Below, piece by piece: positions 35,798 through 44,011 of a stretch of 64,000 bases of DNA. The DNA is taken from the NCBI GenBank assembly GCA_009698445.1, contig WLQG01000001.1, positions 30,586 to 94,585 of the forward strand, given 5' to 3'. The DNA is from Actinomycetota bacterium (GTDB lineage Bacteria > Actinomycetota > Actinomycetes > Nanopelagicales > Nanopelagicaceae). The translations under genes were made by a program, and so were the position numbers. Under the pieces are notes generated by a model. The model was given only the letters and a program-made list of their open reading frames with translations. It was not told the DNA's origin and did not search any database. Position 1 is the stretch's first letter. Each line of letters begins with the position of its first letter.

Positions 35798-36676
35798 TTA
35801 TGGACGCTTTGGGAATTTTCCGAAATCAGGATCGCGCTTTTCCTTATATGCATCACGGCCTTCTTGGCCTTCTTCAGTCATATAGAACAAAAGCGTTGCA
35901 TCTCCGGCTAACTGTTGAACTCCAGCTAACCCATCATCGGCTGCATTCAAACTGGCCTTGAGCAATCGAAGTGCTAGCGGTGAGTTTCGCAGCATTTCGC
36001 GTGACCAAGAAACTGTTTCGGCTTCAAGTTCTGCAAGTGGAACAACAGCGTTAACAAGTCCCATGTCCAAAGCTTCTTGTGCATCGTATTGTCTAGTAAG
36101 AAACCAAATTTCACGGGCCTTCTTTTGTCCAACATGTGCGGCAAGCAAGCCTGCGCCATATCCGCCATCAAATGAGCCAACCATTGGTCCGGTCTGACCA
36201 AATTTTGCATTGTCTGCCGCAATAGTTAAATCACACACAACATGCAAAACATGTCCTCCGCCAACTGCCCAACCTGCAACCATTGCAACAACTGGCTTTG
36301 GTGTCCGACGAATTTGAACTTGTAAATCTAAAACATTAAGACGTCCAATACCTTTTTTGGCAAGCTTGTCGTCACCAAGATATCCATCATCTCCGCGAAC
36401 ACTAATGTCACCACCAGAACAAAATGCTTCTGTGCCTTCACCGGTAAAAATAATCACACCAACGTCTTCGTTGTCGCGTGCAAGATGAAAAGCTTCTATT
36501 AATTCAATAATTGTTTGTGGGCGAAATGCATTGCGAACTTGTGGGCGGTTAATGGTGATTTTGGCCATGCCATCACCCATTTGATATTTAATATCAGTGA
36601 AATCTTCACCACCTGGCGCGCTGATCCAATTAGGAATCTCACGGCTACCAAAATCACGCTTGAAAGGCTTGCTCAC
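35798..36676 (-). CDS. menB: 1,4-Dihydroxy-2-naphthoyl-CoA synthase
   Basis: 292-aa crotonase-family enzyme closing the naphthoquinone ring. [31 protein letters not shown], and the MenB-specific [12 protein letters not shown] are present, as is the C-terminal [14 protein letters not shown]. First gene of the menB-menC-menD run. Confidence 0.96.
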   Translation of the reverse strand: MSKPFKRDFGSREIPNWISAPGGEDFTDIKYQMGDGMAKITINRPQVRNAFRPQTIIELIEAFHLARDNEDVGVIIFTGEGTEAFCSGGDISVRGDDGYLGDDKLAKKGIGRLNVLDLQVQIRRTPKPVVAMVAGWAVGGGHVLHVVCDLTIAADNAKFGQTGPMVGSFDGGYGAGLLAAHVGQKKAREIWFLTRQYDAQEALDMGLVNAVVPLAELEAETVSWSREMLRNSPLALRLLKASLNAADDGLAGVQQLAGDATLLFYMTEEGQEGRDAYKEKRDPDFGKFPKRP

Positions 36677-36702
36677 ATTTCCTCCATAGTCTTTACAAGG
36701 GA

Positions 36703-36708
36703 TACCCT
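36703..36708 (+). promoter_or_regulatory. -10 element, leaderless menE mRNA
   Basis: TACCCT nine bases before the ATG at 36718, with no clear ribosome site. Confidence 0.35.
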
Positions 36709-36717
36709 ACGGGTGCA

Positions 36718-37794
36718 ATGGAGACGAAGTCACAACGAGGTATTGACCGGGTTAACCCTGCGTGCACAATCCCTGATTTAGCCGCGCAAATCACTGCCGC
36801 CCTGGTTGGCAACGCTTCTGCCTTGGGTCTCGGCGACGTTCGATCCACCAGCTGCCCATCAAATATCGCATTAGTAATTGGCACAAGTGGAACAACTGGA
36901 ATGAGCAAAGAAGTTGCATTCACTTCAAACGCTTTACTTTCTTCAGCACGTGCCTCTAATAAATATCTAAATGCGCAAGCTGGACAGGTGTGGTCACTTT
37001 TCTTGCCCCTTACTCATATCGCAGCTGTCAATGTGATTCTCCGTTCAATGGAGTTAGGAACGTTGCCAATTGATTTGCGCGATTACGAAGGTGAATATCC
37101 AAAAGTTGATTTCACGTCAATTGTTCCTACCCAGTTATTTCGTGCGCTTAATGGTGATGATCGATTGCTACGACATTTGCAACATGCCCAGGCAGTATTA
37201 GTTGGCGGTGCCGCATTGTCTGCAACTTTGCGCAACCAAGCACAAACCCAAAAAATTAACGTTGTTGAAACCTATGGGATGACAGAAACATCTGGTGGGT
37301 GTATCTATAACGGAGAAGCTCTAGAAGGTGTTGAGTATTCAATTAATGAACACGGTTTAGTTCAGATCCGTGGATCAGTAATGTCACAAACTTATTTAAA
37401 TGCGCCGGAGCTTTACAGACTAAGTGAAGGTTGGTTTATAACTAATGATCTGGGTGAAGTAATCAATGGCAAATTAAATATTCTTGGTCGAGCCGATGAT
37501 GTAATCATCTCGGGCGGTGAAAATATCTCTCTCACAGGTATCGAAGCCACACTTTCAATTAGATATCCTGAAATTGAATTTGCAGCTTTTGCGGTTAATG
37601 ACATTCAATGGGGACACGCTCTTCATTTAGCTGTAGTCGGAGAAATAAACGAAAGCGAAATTTTGCATTACCTAGAGGCTGCTCTTGGTTCGGCATCAAA
37701 ACCAAAAGGTATTCACCACTTAGAATCAATTCCGCTATTAGGTATCGGTAAAACTGATCGCAAGGCTCTTGCAAAGATGGTGGGACATGAATAA
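36718..37794 (+). CDS. menE: o-Succinylbenzoate-CoA ligase
   Basis: 358-aa short AMP-forming ligase. Motif A3 is IGTSGTTGMSKEV, A5 is YGMTETSGG, and FITNDLGE and GRADDVIISGGENIS follow. Compact MenE proteins of this size are usual in Actinobacteria. It makes o-succinylbenzoyl-CoA for MenB, encoded divergently next door. Its 3' end overlaps menA by eight bases. Confidence 0.92.
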   Translation: METKSQRGIDRVNPACTIPDLAAQITAALVGNASALGLGDVRSTSCPSNIALVIGTSGTTGMSKEVAFTSNALLSSARASNKYLNAQAGQVWSLFLPLTHIAAVNVILRSMELGTLPIDLRDYEGEYPKVDFTSIVPTQLFRALNGDDRLLRHLQHAQAVLVGGAALSATLRNQAQTQKINVVETYGMTETSGGCIYNGEALEGVEYSINEHGLVQIRGSVMSQTYLNAPELYRLSEGWFITNDLGEVINGKLNILGRADDVIISGGENISLTGIEATLSIRYPEIEFAAFAVNDIQWGHALHLAVVGEINESEILHYLEAALGSASKPKGIHHLESIPLLGIGKTDRKALAKMVGHE

Positions 37795-38635
37795 GTGGAT
37801 TCTGGGTGCAAGACCTCGCACACTGCCGGCTGCAATAGCTCCCGTTGTTGTAGCAACAGCTTTAGCTGGAAGTGATTGGAATTGGTTTCGCGCCGCTCTT
37901 GCTTTAAAGGTGGGCATTTGGTTACAGATAGGCGTTAATTACGCCAATGATTATTCCGATGGAATCAAAGGCACTGATGCCAATCGAATTGGACCTACGC
38001 GTTTAGTTGCAAGTGGTTTAGCTACGGCCAAGCAAGTAAAGCGCGCTGCACTTATTTCTTTTGCTATCGCAGCTATTGCTGGAATTTGGCTATCCCTACT
38101 GAGTTCACCTTGGTTATTACTCGTTGGAGCGGCTGCAATTGCTGCAGCTTGGGGTTACACGGGTGGAAAAAATCCATATGGATATAGCGGTTTGGGTGAA
38201 GTTTCAGTATTTATCTTCTTTGGTTTAACTGCAACAGTTGGAACGTACTATTCACAAACCAATCATGTCTCTGCTCTGAGTGTTTTATGTGCCGTGCCTA
38301 TGGGTTCCCTTGCTTGTGCAATCTTGGCAGTTAATAACCTACGAGATCGTGGGCAAGATGAACTAGTTGGTAAGCGAACTCTCGCCGTAAGACTGGGGGA
38401 TTCAAAAGCGCGCAAAGGTTTTGTTGCCTTACTAGTTATTGCTCACTTAAGCGCCTTAGCAACTTTGGTTCCTTGGTCATTAATCACCTTGGCTGTGCTT
38501 CCATTAACAGTCTCAATTTCACGTGCAGTTGTGTCAGGCGCGTCAGGGGCAGACCTTATTCCGCTACTGGGCAAGACCGGCAAACTGCAAATGTTTTTTG
38601 GGGTTCTCTTTGCAATAGCTCTGGCGATACACTAA
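37787..38635 (+). CDS. menA: 1,4-Dihydroxy-2-naphthoate polyprenyltransferase
   Basis: 282-aa UbiA-type membrane protein from the ATG at 37787 (track start six codons earlier). ARPRTLPAAIAPV, the first Asp-rich motif NYANDYSDGIKGTD, and the second NNLRDRGQDELVGKRTLAVRLG are visible, with about eight helices. It attaches the polyprenyl chain, supplied perhaps by the synthase at 14684, to give demethylmenaquinone, the substrate of MenG. Confidence 0.95.
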   Translation: MNKWILGARPRTLPAAIAPVVVATALAGSDWNWFRAALALKVGIWLQIGVNYANDYSDGIKGTDANRIGPTRLVASGLATAKQVKRAALISFAIAAIAGIWLSLLSSPWLLLVGAAAIAAAWGYTGGKNPYGYSGLGEVSVFIFFGLTATVGTYYSQTNHVSALSVLCAVPMGSLACAILAVNNLRDRGQDELVGKRTLAVRLGDSKARKGFVALLVIAHLSALATLVPWSLITLAVLPLTVSISRAVVSGASGADLIPLLGKTGKLQMFFGVLFAIALAIH

Positions 38636-38639
38636 GCCC

Positions 38640-38894
38640 ATGCCACGTCTCTTGCTCGTCTTTCTCCTAGCTGGTTTCACAATTTATTCACTCATTGACT
38701 GTGCACGCACTGATGAAACCCAAGTTAGAAATCTGCCAAAGTGGGCATGGATTCTCATTATTATTTTAATTGGAACTCTTGGCCCTATTGCATATTGGAT
38801 TGCCGGACGACCAAAGCGCAAAGGTTTGGGTGGCGGACCAAAGCGCCGAATCTTGCCTCCGGATGATGATCCAGACTTCTTAAGAAAGCTCTAA
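38640..38894 (+). CDS. Small PLDc_N-type membrane protein
   Basis: 84 aa with two hydrophobic helices separated by a short loop (SLIDCARTDETQVRNLPKW) and IGTLGPIAYWIAGRPKR after the second. This is the phospholipase D-nuclease N-terminal (PLDc_N) pattern, found as stand-alone membrane proteins in Actinobacteria, with a charged tail. No catalytic part is present. It is five bases after menA. Function unknown. Confidence 0.8.
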   Translation: MPRLLLVFLLAGFTIYSLIDCARTDETQVRNLPKWAWILIIILIGTLGPIAYWIAGRPKRKGLGGGPKRRILPPDDDPDFLRKL

Positions 38895-38898
38895 TCTC

Positions 38899-39792
38899 TT
38901 ACAGCCCTGAGTACGTGTGCTTTCCAGTTCCCCAAATATTTACGTACACATAGTTAAATAAGAATGTTGATCCGGCAAATAAACACAGCCATGCAGCCTT
39001 GCGGCCACGCCAACCGATAGTTACGCGGGCATGTAAATACGCGGCATATGCAACCCAAGTAATAAAGGCCCAGGTCTCTTTTGGATCCCAACCCCAATAA
39101 CGACCCCACGCACTTTCTGCCCAAATTGCCCCAGCGATAACTGCAAAAGTCCATAGTGGAAATACAAAAGCAACAAGACGATAAGAGAGTTGATCAAGAA
39201 CTTCAAGTGAAGGCAAGCGTTTAGCCCAAGCCGTTCTTTCACCACGTGATTCCATCGCATCTAAATAAAGATATGCAGCCGCGATTGTATTTGCTAATAA
39301 AAAGACTCCGCCAGAAATAATTGCAGCAGAGACGTGAATGATTAACCACGTTGATTTAAGTGCAGGAACTAACGGTGCACTGGGGCGGTATAAAACTGCA
39401 ACTGCAGTTCCGAGTGTCAGCAATACTGAGATGGAAACCAATAATCCCAACCAGCGAAGATCATATTTACGAAGTGCGGCAAGGTATGCACCAGAAAAAG
39501 CCATGGCACCAGTAATCGAGAATTCATACATATTTCCCCAAGGCACACGGCCAGCAGAAATACCTCTGGCAACAACGCCAGCAACAAGTAAAAGGAATCC
39601 CAAAATCATCATGGCTGTTGCAATGCGCGCTACTTTTTCAGTGCGCTTGTAATCCAAAGTTTTCTTTGAATCTTCAGTTGTGATTCGAACTGCCCATGCA
39701 GTTTCAACCGCGTGAGCAAAAAATGACAATGTATAAACTGCCATTGATGAATAAATAAGGTAGTTAGAGAGATACGCCCACGTACGTGCCAT
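38899..39792 (-). CDS. ccsB: Cytochrome c biogenesis protein CcsB/ResC
   Basis: 297-aa membrane protein of system II cytochrome c maturation, handling haem export and attachment together with ResB. The haem-handling WWD-type motif appears as GRYWGWDPKETWAF, with conserved His residues in flanking loops. About eight helices. It directly follows resB. Confidence 0.95.
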   Translation of the reverse strand: MARTWAYLSNYLIYSSMAVYTLSFFAHAVETAWAVRITTEDSKKTLDYKRTEKVARIATAMMILGFLLLVAGVVARGISAGRVPWGNMYEFSITGAMAFSGAYLAALRKYDLRWLGLLVSISVLLTLGTAVAVLYRPSAPLVPALKSTWLIIHVSAAIISGGVFLLANTIAAAYLYLDAMESRGERTAWAKRLPSLEVLDQLSYRLVAFVFPLWTFAVIAGAIWAESAWGRYWGWDPKETWAFITWVAYAAYLHARVTIGWRGRKAAWLCLFAGSTFLFNYVYVNIWGTGKHTYSGL

Positions 39793-41262
39793 TTAATTCT
39801 CTCCTTTAAGCATCGTTACAAACTTTTGCATTTCAATATCTAATCCGGGTGCTGCATTCTTAGCTAATCCAGCTACTTCAATTGACTTTCCAGCACGAAT
39901 CCAAATTCGACGCCTTCTGGTAAACAACGATGCAAGTAAACCAAGGATGGCAACAATACCGCCGAGCAGCGCAAAGTTCTTGCCAGGATCATTAACGATC
40001 TGAAGGTTGACCCATTGCTGGTATCCCTCAAATGTTATTGAGCCTTGCGGATAAATAAATTTCTCACCTGGCTTTAAGGATTTAAGTCCCACTTGCTTCA
40101 TCTTTGACGTATCAATTCGATAGACCGATTGTGGAACACCACTATCTAGGCCTAAATCACCAATCCATGCAGATAATAAAAGTCTTGGATCAAGGGCTTC
40201 AGGGAAAACGCTGATTGCACCGTTGCCCGTACTTCGCGCATAGGTTGGAACAAAGGAACCAACAAAGCCAATCTGCGGATCTGCATCAGGAACTTTAATC
40301 GCACCAATGGATCGAAGATTTGCATCCTGTGGCAAGAATGGAATAGGACCTTGCATCGCTACATTGCCCTTTGAATCTCTAACCGTTACCACGGGTGAGT
40401 ATCCGTTGGCTTGTAGATAGATATTTGTATTTCTCACCTTTAATGGTGAGTTAACTTTAATTACTCTTTTGGTGAATTTTGTTAAGTCACCCTGCGCAAA
40501 CGTGACATCGAGGGTGTAGTCCTCTGGTGCGTTTGTCTCCACATTGTATTTCGCAGTGAATTTATCAATTTTAATTGAAAAATCTGAAAGGTTATATTCT
40601 TTAAAGAGTTTTCCATACTGCAAAGAATCATAACTGGTTGGAGTATTCACAAAACGTTCCCCAACATTGAGTATTGCCTCACCACGCATACCGAAAAGTG
40701 AGCTAAAAGATATTCCTAATAAAACAAGAATCAATGCCAGGTGGAAAAAGAGGTTTCCAGTCTCTCGTGAGAAACCTTTCTCGGCCGAAATGGAACCGTC
40801 TTTTTCTAAAATCCTAAATCGATTTGTTTTAAACCACGCTTTTGCTTTTTCCAACTCATCACCTTGTGCAGTCCAAGATGCATAGTGCTCCATGCGGTCT
40901 AAGTTTTTAGGGGTAGCCGGTGGAAGGGCGCGAGCAGCATGGAAATGTTCGATTGTTCGAGGTAGTACACAACCAATAAGGGAAATAAAAAGCAGAATAT
41001 AAATAGCGCTAAACCAGGGTGAGCCATAAACATCAAAGAGTGAGAAGCGATCCATCCATCGCGAAAGATCTGGAGAGTTCTTAAAATACTCACTGACTTT
41101 CATTGGATTTTGTGTGCGTTGTGGAATCAGAGAACCTGGAATAGCTGCAACACCAAGCATTAACAGTAGAATCAAAGCGGTGCGCATACTTGTTAATTGG
41201 CGCCAGCTATAACGCAGTAGACCAACACTGCCTAGTTCAGGGATTTGTATTTCTTGACTCAT
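39793..41262 (-). CDS. resB: Cytochrome c biogenesis protein ResB/Ccs1
   Basis: 489-aa partner of CcsB. The N-terminal helices start after WRQLTSMRTALILLLMLG, followed by RTQNPMKVSEYF and a large extracytoplasmic domain (residues about 200-420), then a final helix FALLGGIVAILGLLASLF. ResB and CcsB together form the system II synthetase. The gene lies directly after ccdA. Confidence 0.93.
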   Translation of the reverse strand: MSQEIQIPELGSVGLLRYSWRQLTSMRTALILLLMLGVAAIPGSLIPQRTQNPMKVSEYFKNSPDLSRWMDRFSLFDVYGSPWFSAIYILLFISLIGCVLPRTIEHFHAARALPPATPKNLDRMEHYASWTAQGDELEKAKAWFKTNRFRILEKDGSISAEKGFSRETGNLFFHLALILVLLGISFSSLFGMRGEAILNVGERFVNTPTSYDSLQYGKLFKEYNLSDFSIKIDKFTAKYNVETNAPEDYTLDVTFAQGDLTKFTKRVIKVNSPLKVRNTNIYLQANGYSPVVTVRDSKGNVAMQGPIPFLPQDANLRSIGAIKVPDADPQIGFVGSFVPTYARSTGNGAISVFPEALDPRLLLSAWIGDLGLDSGVPQSVYRIDTSKMKQVGLKSLKPGEKFIYPQGSITFEGYQQWVNLQIVNDPGKNFALLGGIVAILGLLASLFTRRRRIWIRAGKSIEVAGLAKNAAPGLDIEMQKFVTMLKGEN

Positions 41263-41988
41263 TTAAACCACCGGTATGAAATCAGATATGAGGGCACGGA
41301 TTGAATTCATCATCTGACCCCATAAGCCAGTAACTTCCAAAATACCAATGACAATCAGAAAGATTCCGCCAATCTTTGAAATTAAATCTCCGCGCCTCAC
41401 TAAATACTTACGCATTTTTTCTGAGCGATCAAGAAAAACGCCTGATGCAATGAACGGTAAGCCCAATCCAAAGCAGTAGCCAAGAGATAACAAGGCGCCA
41501 CGAGCCGCACTTGATTCCTGAAAAGCTAAAGTTTCAACGGCTGCCAATGCAGGACCAATGCAAGGTGTCCAGCCAACGCCGAATAGAAAACCTAAAACTG
41601 GAGCACCAATTAATCCACCAGTTGTTTTAATCGTTGGTCGAAATGTTGGGGCAAATGGAAATTTACCCAGAAAAACAAAACCCAAGAAAATAGTTAACAG
41701 CCCAAGAATTCGGGAAATCACATCTTCGTTTGCAGCTAAGTGATTCCCTATTCCGCCAAAAATTGCGCCATAGGAGACAAAAACTGCACTAAAGCCAAGT
41801 ACAAATAAAATTGATCCCAAAAGTACTTTGCCACGATTTGCTGAAAATCCTGCAGCAAAAGAAAGATAGCCCGGTACAAGTGGTAATACGCAGGGTGATA
41901 AAAATGAAATTATTCCAGCAACAAAAGCTACGGGCAACGCAGTAATAAGAAAGCCACTCATTATCTGTTCTACGAAGAAATCTTTCAT
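41263..41988 (-). CDS. ccdA: Thiol-disulfide reductant transporter CcdA
   Basis: 241-aa membrane protein of the CcdA/DsbD family, six helices. The redox Cys residues lie in SFLSPCVLPLVPGYL and GVGWTPCIGPAL. It passes reducing power across the membrane to the thioredoxin-like protein encoded upstream (four-base overlap), which keeps apocytochrome c thiols reduced. Confidence 0.94.
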   Translation of the reverse strand: MKDFFVEQIMSGFLITALPVAFVAGIISFLSPCVLPLVPGYLSFAAGFSANRGKVLLGSILFVLGFSAVFVSYGAIFGGIGNHLAANEDVISRILGLLTIFLGFVFLGKFPFAPTFRPTIKTTGGLIGAPVLGFLFGVGWTPCIGPALAAVETLAFQESSAARGALLSLGYCFGLGLPFIASGVFLDRSEKMRKYLVRRGDLISKIGGIFLIVIGILEVTGLWGQMMNSIRALISDFIPVV

Positions 41989-42530
41989 TCGGCGCTCACT
42001 CGCTCAATCAAATCAGTCAGCGATGCAACTGTCACTGCACCCGAAATTCGTGCCGCAACTCTTCCCTTTTTATCTATAACTACCGTAGAAGGAATGGCGT
42101 TTGCAGGTAGAGAGCCTTTGAAACCAATTAACAATGAGTCATCAATGAGCGTTGGATAAGGCAATGCAAAACGTCGTTGGAATGCTTCAGCAGTTGCAGG
42201 ATTATCACGAGTCAATATTCCAATAAATGAAACATCGCTGTATTTAACTGCAAGGGCGGCAAGAGTTGGGGCTTCTGCTCTACATGGGGAACACCATGAT
42301 GCCCAAACATTTACTACGGCTACTTTGCCAACTTCATATTTATAGTTAGTACCAGACAATGTCATTCCCTCTAATGCTGGGGCTTGAACTCTTTTTTCAG
42401 ATTTAACAAAACTTACTGACCCATTTCCAGCAACAAAGCTTTCTTGTGAACTAGAAGTTCCTCCGCCACCGCATGCAGTTAATAAAGCCATGGCCGTGAT
42501 CACAGCGAGAGCTTTAACTCCGAATTTCAT
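41985..42530 (-). CDS. ResA/TlpA-type thioredoxin-like lipoprotein
   Basis: 181 aa. The N-terminus is a lipoprotein signal with LLTACGGGG as lipobox, followed by a redoxin domain with active site WASWCSPCRAE and the cis-Pro region AIPSTVVID. It probably reduces apocytochrome c outside the membrane using electrons from CcdA. The ATG overlaps the phosphatase gene stop by one base. Confidence 0.92.
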   Translation of the reverse strand: MKFGVKALAVITAMALLTACGGGGTSSSQESFVAGNGSVSFVKSEKRVQAPALEGMTLSGTNYKYEVGKVAVVNVWASWCSPCRAEAPTLAALAVKYSDVSFIGILTRDNPATAEAFQRRFALPYPTLIDDSLLIGFKGSLPANAIPSTVVIDKKGRVAARISGAVTVASLTDLIERVSAE

Positions 42531-43153
42531 TACTTCTTCTTTGGTAATAAGTGACGCGCAGGTTCAGAGTAAGTAAGGCCAGAGATAAAACCTTCATCAT
42601 CAAAATGAACACTGGTCACAGATGCTAAAGAACATTCGCGGCGGCGTGGATCATGAATTAATCTGCGATTTTCAATGGCGCTTCGTAGAATCCAAATTGG
42701 TAGCTGGTGCGAAACTACGATTGCATCTTTACCTTGTGCTGCATCTCGGGCGGCAAAGATCGCTGCGAGCATTCGATTAATCTGCTCGTCATATGGTTCA
42801 CCCCACGATGGTCTCCATGGATTCCATAAATGGCGCCATGAGGATGGATGTTTTAAAACTCCGTCGCCAACTCCAAATGGTTTACCTTCAAAAATATTTG
42901 CCGCTTCAATCAAGCGTTCGTCAGTAGTAATAGAAATATTGTGTGCCGCTGCTATCGGAGCTGCGGTTTCTTGCGCCCGTTGCAATGGCGAAACATGGAG
43001 TGCGCCAAGATCAATAGTGCGCGACCAATCGCCCAATGTTTTTGCCATCTCTTGCCCGCGCAGCGAAAGGCTCCAGCCGGGTTGGCGTCCATAGAGAATC
43101 TTGTTGGGATTTTCTACTTCACCGTGACGGACGACATGAACTGTTGAACTCAT
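42530..43153 (-). CDS. Histidine phosphatase (phosphoglycerate mutase-like)
   Basis: 207 aa from the ATG at 43153 (MSSTVHVVRHGE). The catalytic motif is VVRHGEVENP; a second His is in VVSHQLPIW. It is a branch of the phosphoglycerate mutase superfamily commonly found beside cytochrome c biogenesis genes in Actinobacteria. The substrate is unknown. The start lies six bases after TATGCT with no ribosome site, so it is probably leaderless and leads the resA-ccdA-resB-ccsB operon. Confidence 0.88.
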   Translation of the reverse strand: MSSTVHVVRHGEVENPNKILYGRQPGWSLSLRGQEMAKTLGDWSRTIDLGALHVSPLQRAQETAAPIAAAHNISITTDERLIEAANIFEGKPFGVGDGVLKHPSSWRHLWNPWRPSWGEPYDEQINRMLAAIFAARDAAQGKDAIVVSHQLPIWILRSAIENRRLIHDPRRRECSLASVTSVHFDDEGFISGLTYSEPARHLLPKKK

Positions 43154-43159
43154 TGGTAA

Positions 43160-43165
43160 AGCATA
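43160..43165 (-). promoter_or_regulatory. -10 element of the phosphatase/ccs operon
   Basis: TATGCT, six bases before the ATG at 43153. Confidence 0.45.
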
Positions 43166-43203
43166 AAGCGTCCCAATTGAAGCAAGTTCGTTAAGGTAGT
43201 GAC

Positions 43204-43971
43204 ATGGCACTCACGGCGAAGCGAGCAGCCTTTTTTGATGTAGATAACACCCTGATTCGTGGCTCGACCCTGTATTTCCTGGGCAAGGGCATGTACCAGC
43301 GTGGATATTTCACAAAGAAGGATATTTCGCGATTCGTTTTGGCCAATCTGCGATTTCGCCTGACTGGAAAAGAAAATAAAGAAGAGATTCAACGTTTTCA
43401 AGATGCTGCAACAGATTTTATTGGTGGCCATGATGTTAAAGATATTGAAAAAATTGCGCAAGAAATTTATGATCAATATGTATCTCCCGCATTGTGGCAA
43501 GGGACCATCGATATTGCACAAAAACATTTAGCTGCTGGTGAAGAAGTCTGGTTGGTTACGGCAGCACCTGAAGATATGGCAGTACTGATTGCTAAAAGAT
43601 TGGGACTTACTGGCGCTCTTGGTAGTAAAGCCGAAACTGAAGATGGCAAATACACTGGTGCGATGTCAGGTGCGCTTTTGCACGGAAAAGAAAAAGCTGT
43701 TGCAGTTCGTGAGTTAGCAAAACAAAAAGATTTGAATCTAGAAATTTGTTATGCATATTCAGATAGTCATAATGATTTTCCATTGCTTCAATGTGTTGGT
43801 AATCCATCTGCAATTAACCCTGATGCAATCTTGTCACTGCGCGCCATGGCAGAAGGTTGGCCAATCCATGATTTCCGTAGAGCCCGGCATCTGGCAAAAA
43901 TTGTTTCTCCCGTTGTAGTTCGACTTGCCGCACTTGGGACTTGGCTGACTCCGCGCGGAAAGAAACGTTGA
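43204..43971 (+). CDS. HAD-IB family phosphatase (SerB-like)
   Basis: 255 aa. Motif I is FFDVDNTLIRGS, motif II LVTAAPEDM, motif III Lys in the KEKAVAVRELA region and motif IV YSDSHNDFPLL. It resembles the SerB1/HAD-IB group seen throughout Actinobacteria, acting on small phosphomonoesters or phospholipid intermediates. An AAGG ribosome site precedes the ATG. Divergent from the phosphatase gene. Confidence 0.9.
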   Translation: MALTAKRAAFFDVDNTLIRGSTLYFLGKGMYQRGYFTKKDISRFVLANLRFRLTGKENKEEIQRFQDAATDFIGGHDVKDIEKIAQEIYDQYVSPALWQGTIDIAQKHLAAGEEVWLVTAAPEDMAVLIAKRLGLTGALGSKAETEDGKYTGAMSGALLHGKEKAVAVRELAKQKDLNLEICYAYSDSHNDFPLLQCVGNPSAINPDAILSLRAMAEGWPIHDFRRARHLAKIVSPVVVRLAALGTWLTPRGKKR

Positions 43972-43996
43972 TTAACCCTTAAAGGCTAAATGCCAG

Positions 43997-44002
43997 TAAT
44001 GT
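43997..44002 (+). promoter_or_regulatory. -10 element before the helicase-associated gene
   Basis: TAATGT, nine bases before the ATG at 44012; no ribosome site seen. Confidence 0.35.
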
Positions 44003-44011
44003 AAGCAAGTT

